From Bin5 sp009843665 (GTDB lineage Bacteria; Chloroflexota; Anaerolineae; Caldilineales; Caldilineaceae): a DNA stretch of 64,000 nucleotides. The translations under genes were made by a program, and so were the position numbers. Of the stretch, positions 9,558 to 17,076 are shown one piece after another (positions within the stretch are counted from its first letter, which is position 1; each line of letters begins with the position of its first letter). The notes beneath the pieces are model-generated. The model ran no database searches, was not told the DNA's origin, and worked only from the letters and a program-made list of their open reading frames with translations. The DNA is taken from assembly GCA_965220285.1 (NCBI GenBank), contig OZ244818.1, positions 2,976,001 to 3,040,000 of the forward strand. Direction: 5' to 3'.

Positions 9558-10595
9558 CTAACGGCTTGGGCCGTAGAGTTGGTGCATCAGCTCGTTCAAA
9601 AGTGTGGCGACATACCGCACTGCCCCAACTGTCCGGCCGTAAGGCATTCGCATCGGGCCGACTACGCCCAGCAGGCCGCTGACCCGGTCCGGTACCCCAT
9701 AGCGGCTCAGTACAAGGCTGATGTCCTGCATGTCGCCAAAACGGCCCTCACCGGCAATCATCACCTGTACGTCGCTCAACTCCATCACATCATCGTATAT
9801 CTCTTGCAGCAGCGTGCGCTGTTCGAATACCTGCACGATCCGGCTCACCTGCGGCCCGTCCGTGAATTCAGGCTCGGCCAGCACCTGTGCCAGCCCGTGT
9901 CGATATACGCGGTCAGTGATCTGCTCTTCCGACTGGAGTAAAGTGTTCAGCACAAGCTCGCCCACTTCGCGGGTGAAGCCGGTGAACCCCTCCAGCTTTT
10001 CCGGCAGATCGACAGCGGTTGCGCCGGCGATTTCAACATTGAGCTGGTTGCTCGCCCGGCTCAGCTCCTCCTGAAAAATCGGCTGTTCCAGGGTGATCAA
10101 CTGCTGTTTCAGCGTGCCCGTGGCCAGCACCAGCACCAGCAACACCACCGTATCCTGAATGCCGATCAACTCCAGATGTTTGACCCGATTTGAGATGGAC
10201 CGAGGCGAAGTCGCCAGCGCCGCGCCCGTGGAGGCTTTGGCCAGGACCGCCGTACTCAGACGCAGCCACTGATCGATCTCCCGCCGGGCCTGATGGAACT
10301 GATGGCGGATCATGTGCCGCTCATGCGAAGGCAGATCGGTGTGGGCCATCAGATTGGCCACAAAATACCGGTAACCGCCATCGGTGGGAATGCGGCCGGC
10401 GCTGGTGTGCGGATGGGTCAGCAAGCCCGCCTTCTCCAGCGCAGCCAGATCATTGCGGATGGTTGCCGCACTGACGCCCAGATCGTACTTTTTCGCGATC
10501 GACTGGCTGCCCACCGGCTGGGCATTCTCTACATATTCCTGGATGACGATCCGTAGCACCTGTTTACGGCGCTGGCTCAACTGCAATTCGGTCAT
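9558..10595 (-). CDS. hrcA: HrcA heat-shock repressor
   Basis: This 345-residue repressor binds CIRCE operators of chaperone genes and is itself stabilised by GroEL. The N-terminal winged helix (LSQRRKQVLRIVIQEYVENA, then DLGVSAATIRNDLAALEKAG and HTSAGRIPTDGGYRYFV) is diagnostic. The C-terminal domain includes SRYGVPDRVSGLLGVVGPMRMPYG. I start it at ATG 10595 (MTELQLS), preceded by GCAGGTC; the longer frame to 10697 adds an atypical N-terminus. A CIRCE element lies in its own 5' leader, which gives autoregulation. Confidence 0.95.
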   Translation of the reverse strand: MTELQLSQRRKQVLRIVIQEYVENAQPVGSQSIAKKYDLGVSAATIRNDLAALEKAGLLTHPHTSAGRIPTDGGYRYFVANLMAHTDLPSHERHMIRHQFHQARREIDQWLRLSTAVLAKASTGAALATSPRSISNRVKHLELIGIQDTVVLLVLVLATGTLKQQLITLEQPIFQEELSRASNQLNVEIAGATAVDLPEKLEGFTGFTREVGELVLNTLLQSEEQITDRVYRHGLAQVLAEPEFTDGPQVSRIVQVFEQRTLLQEIYDDVMELSDVQVMIAGEGRFGDMQDISLVLSRYGVPDRVSGLLGVVGPMRMPYGRTVGAVRYVATLLNELMHQLYGPSR

Positions 10596-10718
10596 GACCT
10601 GCTGGCAGATAGGATTGCCGCCTGTCTCTCTTCCCTCCCGCGCGCCGAATGCGCGGCCGAGGGAGCGAGAGTCGAACGGTCGAACAGTTGGCAGCAAACA
10701 GACGTTTGAGAATTGCCC

Positions 10719-10745
10719 TTAGCACTCTTGTGAAGTGAGTGCTAG
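10719..10745. promoter_or_regulatory. CIRCE operator (HrcA binding site)
   Basis: The 9-bp arms TTAGCACTC (10719-10727) and GAGTGCTAG (10737-10745) are separated by nine bases, exactly the CIRCE layout. Only the last base differs from the consensus. It lies between the predicted transcription start (about 10749) and hrcA, so bound HrcA would block early transcription of hrcA-grpE. Confidence 0.95.
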
Positions 10746-10755
10746 CCAAGTAGGA

Positions 10756-10785
10756 AGTGTAACAAACCGGGCAGAGGGTTGTCAA
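10756..10785 (-). promoter_or_regulatory. Sigma-A-type promoter of hrcA operon
   Basis: On the minus strand the -35 is TTGACA (10780-10785) and the -10 is TACACT (10756-10761), with an 18-bp spacer. The CIRCE element follows a few bases after the predicted start. Confidence 0.8.
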
Positions 10786-10800
10786 GGAATTTGCGTTGGA

Positions 10801-12399
10801 TCAGTAGGCGTTTTTGTTTGTCCCGAGTAGCCACTGGCCCAGTGTGCGAATTATAATCTTGATGTCAAGGGCCAGCGACCAGTTCTCGATATACCAGAGA
10901 TCGTACTTTGTGCGCTCTTCGATCGAGGTGTCGCCCCGCAGCCCGTTCACCGCCGCCCAGCCGGTCATGCCGGCCTTCTCGCGGTGGCGGTCCATATAGC
11001 GGGGAATCATCTGCCGAAACTGTTCCACGTAGACCGGCCGTTCCGGGCGCGGACCGACCAGGCTCATTTCGCCGAAGAGAACATTGATCAGTTGCGGCAG
11101 TTCATCGATATTGGCGCGACGGATGAATGCGCCCAGTTTGGTGCGCCGGGGATCGTTCTCCACCGTCCAGCCCGGCCCGGACCTCTCCGCGTCCTCGCGC
11201 ATGGAGCGAAACTTCAGAATCTTGAACGACTTGGCATCCAATCCCATCCGCTCATGCGTGTAAAAGACCGGCCCGGGGCTATCCAGTTTGATCAACAGCG
11301 CCACCAGCATAAGGAAGGGGCTGAGAACGACCAGGCCGATAGCGCTTCCCACCAGGTCCATTCCCCGTTTCAGCGTCAGTCTCCAGCCCTGGAGAGCCAC
11401 GTCCCGCACTGTGACCAGGGGAAGCCCGCCGAGATAGCCAATCGTCACTTCACTGGCCATAATCCCGAATGCATCCGGCAGCACGCGAATGCCCACCTTC
11501 TCCCGCTCACAAAGGCTGATGATACCAATCAGCTCCTGGTGCGTGCTTTCCGGCAGCGCGATGATTACTTCGTCGACCTCAAATTCGTCAATGATTCTGG
11601 GGATGTCGGCGACGCTGCCCAGAATCGGCACATTCAGAATGGAACGCGTACTGCTGTTATCTACGATTCCGATCACCTGAAAGCCCAGTTTGGGATTGGC
11701 CTGTACTCGCTGCAGGATCATTCGCCCGGAGTCACCGCCGCCGATGAGCAGGACACGGTCGCCGCCGATCCCTCGGGCCTGGGCATTCCACTGTATTTGC
11801 GCATGCAAGGTCCGGCCGACGGTCAGGATGACGATGTTCAGCAACCAGGCATAGCCCAGGAACGTGCGGTGGTACACGAAGTCGCGCAGAAAAAGGCTCA
11901 CCAGCGCGACGGTCAGCAGCGTACACAGTGTTGTAAGCTTCGCGGTTCGGAAGATTTCGTCGAGATACCCTAGAGGCCGACGTCGCTGGTACATGCGCTG
12001 CGAAGAGAAGAGCGACAGCAGTACCAACGACTGGGTCAGCGGCAGAGGCAGGAACTCCAGGAATGGGCCGACAATGATATCCGGCTGCAGCTCCATCAGC
12101 CGCGGCGTCAGGTTCATCTCGGTGAGCCGGTGGGCCAGAAAGAAGGCCAGCCAAGTACACCCCAAATCCACAACGACCAGCGAGAGCGCGAACAGAAGCT
12201 GGGCGCGTTTAGGCACGCCCGGCCGCTGGCCGCGCGGGGCCGAGTACCTCCCGTTTGGACTGGAGAATGTGCCCTCCCCGGCCGCAGTTAAATCTTCCTC
12301 AGCCGCAGTCGCCGATTGCCGCGGTTCCGGCAGAGGCTCCTCAAGATCTGGTGTCGGCTGAACCGGTGTCTTCCACATCGTGTCTGTTGCTTGAGTCAA
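10801..12399 (-). CDS. Polyprenyl-phosphate sugar-1-phosphate transferase (WcaJ/EpsE-like)
   Basis: This 532-residue membrane enzyme starts exopolysaccharide repeat units by moving a sugar-1-phosphate from UDP-sugar to undecaprenyl phosphate. After a disordered Pro/Glu-rich N-terminus there are about four membrane spans (roughly residues 65-205). A Rossmann-like domain follows (VLLIGGGDSGRMILQRV), then the catalytic bacterial sugar transferase domain: KRGMDLVGSAIGLVVLSPF, KFRSMREDAE, DELPQLINVL, GEMSLVGPRPERP. The conserved end includes DLWYIENWSLALDIKII. The longest frame begins at TTG 12399; ATG 12378 is an alternative and neither has a convincing SD. It is paired with the GT2 gene upstream. 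Confidence 0.9.
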   Translation of the reverse strand: MTQATDTMWKTPVQPTPDLEEPLPEPRQSATAAEEDLTAAGEGTFSSPNGRYSAPRGQRPGVPKRAQLLFALSLVVVDLGCTWLAFFLAHRLTEMNLTPRLMELQPDIIVGPFLEFLPLPLTQSLVLLSLFSSQRMYQRRRPLGYLDEIFRTAKLTTLCTLLTVALVSLFLRDFVYHRTFLGYAWLLNIVILTVGRTLHAQIQWNAQARGIGGDRVLLIGGGDSGRMILQRVQANPKLGFQVIGIVDNSSTRSILNVPILGSVADIPRIIDEFEVDEVIIALPESTHQELIGIISLCEREKVGIRVLPDAFGIMASEVTIGYLGGLPLVTVRDVALQGWRLTLKRGMDLVGSAIGLVVLSPFLMLVALLIKLDSPGPVFYTHERMGLDAKSFKILKFRSMREDAERSGPGWTVENDPRRTKLGAFIRRANIDELPQLINVLFGEMSLVGPRPERPVYVEQFRQMIPRYMDRHREKAGMTGWAAVNGLRGDTSIEERTKYDLWYIENWSLALDIKIIIRTLGQWLLGTNKNAY

Positions 12400-12486
12400 T
12401 CAGTGGGCGGCCAGTAGCCGTCCACAACTGACGTCACGAGATTTCGGTAGATCGGTCTTCGTTATCGCTCGCAGCGCAAGACTGTG

Positions 12487-13506
12487 CTAAATCCGCTTCT
12501 GTCGTAGTTTCCACAGCCGGATGGCAATGTCGACGCCGCCGATCAGAGAGATACTGAGCCAGATCAGCTTGTCCAGCACCCATGAACTGTTGGCCCGGTA
12601 GTGTTTGCGATAGAAGATCCACATCGCTTCATAAAAGGCGCGGCGGGCCTTGCGGCTCCTGCGGCTGGAGGCCTCTTTGACATGCGTGATCTCGACCTCG
12701 CCGTTGTACCAGACTTCCCAGCCCGCGCTCTTGATTCGCTTCGCCCAATCAAGGTCTTCACCGTACATGAAGTAGGCCTCGTCCAACAGCCCCACCTCCA
12801 GGATCGCCTGCGTGCGCACCTGCATATATGCGCCCACTACTGAATCCACAGGATGCACCGCATCTTCCGGCAGGTAGCCCAGATTGTAGGCGTTGAATCG
12901 TCTGCTCCGCGGAAATAGCCGGCTCAGACGGGTCATGCGGCAGAAACTCACCCAGGGTGTGGGAAAGCTGCGCCGGCAGGCCAGATCGAGCGTTCCGTCC
13001 GGCCGCCGCACTCGCGGACCGGCTACCCCGAGGTCAGGCCGCCCGTCCATGAACTGTATCATGTCGGCCAGAGCGTTCGCCGGCAATACGGTGTCATTAT
13101 TGAGAAGGAGAATGTAGCGGGGCACCGGCCTGTTGGGCACTGGTCCCCGGTCAGAGAGGCCGAGCTGGCGCAGAGCCAGGTTGTTGCCTGCGCTGAAGCC
13201 GAGATTGGTTTCGGAAACGATCAGTCCGGCCTGCGGGAAACGGTCGCGCATCATGGCGACGCTGTCGTCACTGCTGCCGTTGTCGACAACACATACCGTG
13301 TAGGAAAAGTCGCCGGCAGAGGCAAACACCGATGTCAGGCATCCGGACAGGAGAGCCCTGGCGTTGTAGTTGACAATGACTATCGCCAGGTCGATTTCCT
13401 CTGCAAAAGCAACGGGCCCGGAGGGCAACCCGCTCGCCGGCAGCGTCGAAGGCGAACCGCTGCTCTCAATCCATTCTTGCCAGACGACATGGCGAGGAGA
13501 CTGCAT
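12487..13506 (-). CDS. GT2-family glycosyltransferase (rhamnosyltransferase-like)
   Basis: This 339-residue GT-A fold enzyme has IVIVNYNARALLSGCL and VVDNGSSDDS (nucleotide-sugar site), then LLLNNDTVLP (the DXD-like region) and GEDLDWAKRIKSAGWEVWY, a pattern common in WbbL-like rhamnosyltransferases. The C-terminus (LIWLSISLIGGVDIAIRL) may associate with the membrane. With the downstream sugar transferase it would act in cell-surface polysaccharide assembly on the inner face of the membrane. Donor and acceptor sugars cannot be read from sequence. Confidence 0.88.
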   Translation of the reverse strand: MQSPRHVVWQEWIESSGSPSTLPASGLPSGPVAFAEEIDLAIVIVNYNARALLSGCLTSVFASAGDFSYTVCVVDNGSSDDSVAMMRDRFPQAGLIVSETNLGFSAGNNLALRQLGLSDRGPVPNRPVPRYILLLNNDTVLPANALADMIQFMDGRPDLGVAGPRVRRPDGTLDLACRRSFPTPWVSFCRMTRLSRLFPRSRRFNAYNLGYLPEDAVHPVDSVVGAYMQVRTQAILEVGLLDEAYFMYGEDLDWAKRIKSAGWEVWYNGEVEITHVKEASSRRSRKARRAFYEAMWIFYRKHYRANSSWVLDKLIWLSISLIGGVDIAIRLWKLRQKRI

Positions 13507-13905
13507 TATCTGAGCTGCTGTTCACCCGCTGCTCAACTCTCCATACGGTTGGAAAGGGCCGCGGGCGGCAAGAGTGAGCCAAAAACGGCTGTGGTCAATG
13601 ACTTCGCATGCAGATGATTAGCTGTCGCAAAGCCCCAAACAGGCAACCACGGAAACCAAACAGTTTGCAGAAATCACAGCCGGAACTGTCTGCTCTGTGT
13701 GCGTCTGATTCTAGCATGGCCTGCTGCTCTAGCCAAAGCGATCGTCTGAACCCCCCCTGCGTTCGCCGTCCATCCGGGCTCCGACCGGGCACCGGCAAAG
13801 CGTCAATATGACTCCGCCTTAGTTCACAGACCGTGTGTGCAACGCCGGCTGTGTCCCTCTCTGAACATTACTGCGCAAGCGGACAACAGTTGCGCCCGAT
13901 TCCCC
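13507..13905. other. Intergenic stretch without supported gene
   Basis: This 399-bp stretch lies between ftcD and the GT2 gene. Frames in it are short and compositionally unlike the neighbouring genes. I see no RNA gene or strong hairpin. It presumably holds the promoter for the GT2-sugar transferase pair, but no convincing -35/-10 was found. Confidence 0.5.
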
Positions 13906-14868
13906 CTACAATCGGCGCAACGCAACCTCCAGCACGCGGTCTGGGGCCAGGTCCGGTAGCAGGAGTGCGCCCGCAGCGGCCGCCAAAGCGCCAGCCGAAA
14001 GAAACGCGCCCTCGCTGTCTGCGTCATGCTTTTCGTATCCTGGTAGAGCGCCCGCAGGAATGAGACCGATCAGTTCGCTGCGGTCGAGAGCGACGCCGTG
14101 AAGAGCGGCCTCTTGGCGGATGGCTTCTACGGCCGCATGAGGAGATGTGGCGCGAAAATCGACGAGATTCATGCTCACCTGGGCCTGTCCGTCGACCAGT
14201 AAGCCCAGGGCTCTGACCGCCGTCAGACCGCCGTCCCGCTCGCGAATCCGGCGAGCGATGGCTCTGGCTACGCCCACATCGGCAGTGCGCAGGAAGACGT
14301 TGAAGGCGATGAGTATGGGCCTGGCCCCGACAATGACCGCGCCCGCGGGCCCCACCCGGGCAGGACCGAAATCCGGCGCGCGCCGCGGGTCATGAATATC
14401 CCGGACCAGAGCCTCATATTCACCGCGCCGGACGTCGGCCAGATTACGGCGTTCCCGCCTTGTTGCCGCTTCGCCGTAAAGGTAGACCGGCACATCCAGC
14501 TCATCACCGATTCGACGACCCAGCCGCCGGGCCAGGAGAGCACAATCTGCAAGTCGAGAGTTGCGAATCGGCACGAGCGGGACGACATCGGCCGCACCCA
14601 GTCTGGGATGGACGCCCCGGTGCCGCCTGACGTCGATGCGGGCGACAGCCGCCCCGACCGCGCTGAACAGCCCTTGCAAAACCGGTTCCGGCGGGCCTGC
14701 AACCGTGAGAACGGTGCGGTTGTGGCCCGCATCGCTGCTGCGATCGAGTAGCCGGGCGCCGGACCCCTGGACTGCTGCCGCCAGCTCGTCGATGACATCG
14801 GTGCGGCGCCCCTCGGAAAAGTTGGGGACCGCTTCGATGATCGGGATGTCGTCGGAACCGTGATTCAT
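13906..14868 (-). CDS. ftcD: Glutamate formiminotransferase
   Basis: This 320-residue protein corresponds to the formiminotransferase domain, which moves the formimino group from formiminoglutamate to tetrahydrofolate at the end of histidine degradation. Family motifs are visible in order: AVPNFSEGRR, RSSDAGHNRTVLTV, HPRLGAADVVPLVP, VPVYLYGEAA and RPILIAFNVFL. The cyclodeaminase domain fused in animals is absent, as in most bacteria. ATG 14868 gives the expected N-terminus; a longer frame runs to 14952. No other hut genes are next to it; it follows modB by about 130 bp. Confidence 0.9.
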   Translation of the reverse strand: MNHGSDDIPIIEAVPNFSEGRRTDVIDELAAAVQGSGARLLDRSSDAGHNRTVLTVAGPPEPVLQGLFSAVGAAVARIDVRRHRGVHPRLGAADVVPLVPIRNSRLADCALLARRLGRRIGDELDVPVYLYGEAATRRERRNLADVRRGEYEALVRDIHDPRRAPDFGPARVGPAGAVIVGARPILIAFNVFLRTADVGVARAIARRIRERDGGLTAVRALGLLVDGQAQVSMNLVDFRATSPHAAVEAIRQEAALHGVALDRSELIGLIPAGALPGYEKHDADSEGAFLSAGALAAAAGALLLPDLAPDRVLEVALRRL

Positions 14869-14972
14869 CTGATGACGGGTTGAAGAGCGGCCGTCAGGTA
14901 AGCAGAGTCGGGCACGCGTATCATTCTTTCCTGCCCCGGTCGCCCGTCCCAACCACGAAGTGATGTACTGTG

Positions 14973-14994
14973 GGCCGGACCGTGAAAACCGGCC
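14973..14994 (-). terminator. Short hairpin after modB
   Basis: GGCCGG (14973-14978) and CCGGCC (14989-14994) form a 6-bp stem with a 10-base loop just past the modB stop. There is no clear T-run, so this is a weak terminator candidate. Confidence 0.35.
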
Positions 14995-14999
14995 TTAAA

Positions 15000-15854
15000 C
15001 TATCCAGTTCGTCCCAGAAGCCACTTCACGAGCAGGAGAATGGCGAACGCGGTCGCCATGAGAACGACGGACAGGGCCAGAGCTACGTCGAGGTCCAATT
15101 CGAAACCGATATAGATGGCCAGGGGCATCGTCTGCGTACGCCCGGGATAGTTGCCGGCGAATAGGATGGTGGCGCCGAAATCACCCAGAGCCCTTGCCCA
15201 CGTCATGACCAGTCCGCCCAGCAGTGAGGCGCGGGCGAGGGGGACGGTTACAAAGCGAAAGATCTGCCGGCCGTCGGCCCCGTCCAGTGCCGCGGCCTCC
15301 TCCAGCGCAACCGCGCTGCGGCTGAGACCGCCGATCGCTGCGCGGATGTAGTAAGGGGAAGCCACAAACAGCTGCGCTAAAATGACCGCCAGCGAAGTGA
15401 AGGCGATCTCTATTCCGGCCACAGACAGCCCCTGCCCCAGCATCCCCCGGCGCCCGAAAGCCATCAGCAGGGCCAGCCCGGCAACAGCGGGAGGCAGGAC
15501 GGTCGGCAGATCGATCAGTGTGTCCAGTGCACGGCGTCCCCGGAACTGTCGCCGGGTCATCAGCACCGCCAGCGGCGTGCCCAGAAGGACTGACAGAAGC
15601 GTCGCTGTGGCCGACGTCCACAGGCTCAGAACGATAGCCCGGCGGGCCACAGGCTGGGCCAGGTGTGTACTGATGTCGGTCAACTCTGTGCGCCAGATCA
15701 GTGCCAGCAGGGGGAGGGTCAGGAACAGGATCATGGGCACGGCCGACCAGAAGAGAGCAATGCCCGGTCGCGAGAGGCGACTGGAGGAACGCTGGTCGTC
15801 CCGCGCCTTGTCGACGGGGATGCCCATCGCCTCGGCGGCTTCAGTCGTACGCAT
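15000..15854 (-). CDS. modB: Molybdate ABC transporter permease
   Basis: This 284-residue inner-membrane permease has about five to six spans. It carries the cytoplasmic loop that contacts the ATPase: EEAAALDGADGRQIFRFVTVPLA followed by LGDFGATILFAGN, a motif very characteristic of ModB. I choose ATG 15854 (MRTTEAAEAMG), which overlaps the end of modA by 14 bp and has AGAGG upstream; the frame open to 15977 would overlap modA too far. No modC ATPase gene follows, so the ATPase must be encoded elsewhere. Tungstate specificity cannot be excluded. Confidence 0.9.
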   Translation of the reverse strand: MRTTEAAEAMGIPVDKARDDQRSSSRLSRPGIALFWSAVPMILFLTLPLLALIWRTELTDISTHLAQPVARRAIVLSLWTSATATLLSVLLGTPLAVLMTRRQFRGRRALDTLIDLPTVLPPAVAGLALLMAFGRRGMLGQGLSVAGIEIAFTSLAVILAQLFVASPYYIRAAIGGLSRSAVALEEAAALDGADGRQIFRFVTVPLARASLLGGLVMTWARALGDFGATILFAGNYPGRTQTMPLAIYIGFELDLDVALALSVVLMATAFAILLLVKWLLGRTG

Positions 15855-16776
15855 AATCCGATACCTCTGCCGCCGCAGCCTCTGAGGCTCCCCTTGAAAC
15901 TTCAGCCCGGCATTCGGTCGAAAAGCCGTGCGCTTCCAGCACAGCGGTGCCTTCTTCAGAAAACAGGAAGGATACAAAGGTTGCCGCCTGCTCCGGCTGC
16001 CTGCTGTCCTGGGTCAGAGCGATCGGATAGACCGCTGAGACGTTGAGATGGGCTGGAATCTCCATGCGCTGCAGCTCGGTACTGCCAACGAGGTCGCTGG
16101 CGTAGACGACGCCGGCATCGGCCTCGCCCAACTGCAGTTTGCTGAGAATGCCCCGTACATTCTGTTCTTCTGACACGATATTGGCCTCGAAGCCGGCGCG
16201 AAAACTGGGCCCGAAGCGGTCGTCCTGCGCAGCATTAGCCAGAAACCGACGCGTATACTGCCCGATCGGCACGGCCTCCGCGCCGACGACAATCTTATGA
16301 CCGGGCCGGGCCAGTTTCAGCAAAGATTCAAGTCCCGGTGCGCCGTCGGCAGCACCCGCGACCCCCCGGCCGTAGCCGATTACCAGCCGATTGCAGGCGA
16401 ATGTCTTCACGCTCTCCATTTCAATTCGTCCGGCGTCAACTGCCGCCTGCATCTGCATCTCGTCAGCCGAGGCGAAAACATCTGCGCGCGCCCCTTCGCG
16501 CAGCTGACCGGCCAGCTGCTGGGAACCGGCAAAGTTGAATTCGACGTTACCTGTATGGCCGCTGCGGCTGAACGCTCCGGCTGCCTCCTGGAAGACATCG
16601 GTTAGCGATGCGGCCGCGAAGACCGTCACCACGGCTGTCTCGGACGATGTCGTTCCGCCGGCAGCTGGCCCGTCGCAACCGCCCAGAAGCAGACTGCCCA
16701 GTAGCAGCGCGGTCGCTGCGCTGAGCAAACAGGCACGCGGCAAAGCCCGATTCAGGGCATGCTTATCCCTCCGCAA
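15841..16776 (-). CDS. modA: Molybdate-binding lipoprotein
   Basis: This 311-residue solute-binding protein has a lipoprotein signal peptide (LLGSLLLGGC lipobox, Cys near residue 34). The oxyanion-binding fold follows: VFAAASLTDVFQEAAGAF (the first Ser that contacts molybdate), FNFAGSQQLAGQL, and GARADVFASADEMQM. It captures molybdate outside the membrane and hands it to ModB. The start is TTG 16776, preceded by GAAGGA; no in-frame ATG exists nearby. Its promoter lies at 16901-16929. The molybdenum enzyme at 59-61 kb is a possible consumer. Confidence 0.92.
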   Translation of the reverse strand: MRRDKHALNRALPRACLLSAATALLLGSLLLGGCDGPAAGGTTSSETAVVTVFAAASLTDVFQEAAGAFSRSGHTGNVEFNFAGSQQLAGQLREGARADVFASADEMQMQAAVDAGRIEMESVKTFACNRLVIGYGRGVAGAADGAPGLESLLKLARPGHKIVVGAEAVPIGQYTRRFLANAAQDDRFGPSFRAGFEANIVSEEQNVRGILSKLQLGEADAGVVYASDLVGSTELQRMEIPAHLNVSAVYPIALTQDSRQPEQAATFVSFLFSEEGTAVLEAHGFSTECRAEVSRGASEAAAAEVSDYAYD

Positions 16777-17076
16777 TGCGCTCTTCCTTCTCTACCGAAC
16801 TTCCGCGTTGAAGGCAAGCGAACAAGATCTCCCGCACGCCGCCGCTATCAGCCTGAGGGCAGTTTTCATTGAAAGCAGCCACAAAGACGACACGAATTTG
16901 ACGATAGCAGTGAGCCGTGGCCGTGTCAAATTTAGACCGTTTTCACTCTGGATGCCGGCCGTCCCGTGGCTTGAGGCGGCAGCGAGATATGACTGGCTAA
17001 TGCTTTCTATTCTGTTCTGGTCAGTATGGTATGATCGACAGATGGCGCCGGTAACGCGGCGCGGCCGCGTAAGAGG
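16777..17076. other. Divergent control region, modA / FemAB
   Basis: This 300-bp region holds the modA promoter and a perfect 8-bp inverted repeat, AATTTGAC (16895-16902) and GTCAAATT (16925-16932), which flanks the -35 to -10 segment and could be an operator. A TATGAT hexamer near 17029 may be the -10 of the rightward gene, but no good -35 was seen. I found no ModE-like box that I can name. Confidence 0.45.
16901..16929 (-). promoter_or_regulatory. Promoter of modAB
   Basis: The minus strand reads TTGACA (16924-16929), a 17-bp spacer, then TATCGT (16901-16906). Transcription would start near 16894, leaving a leader of about 118 nt before modA. Confidence 0.7.
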
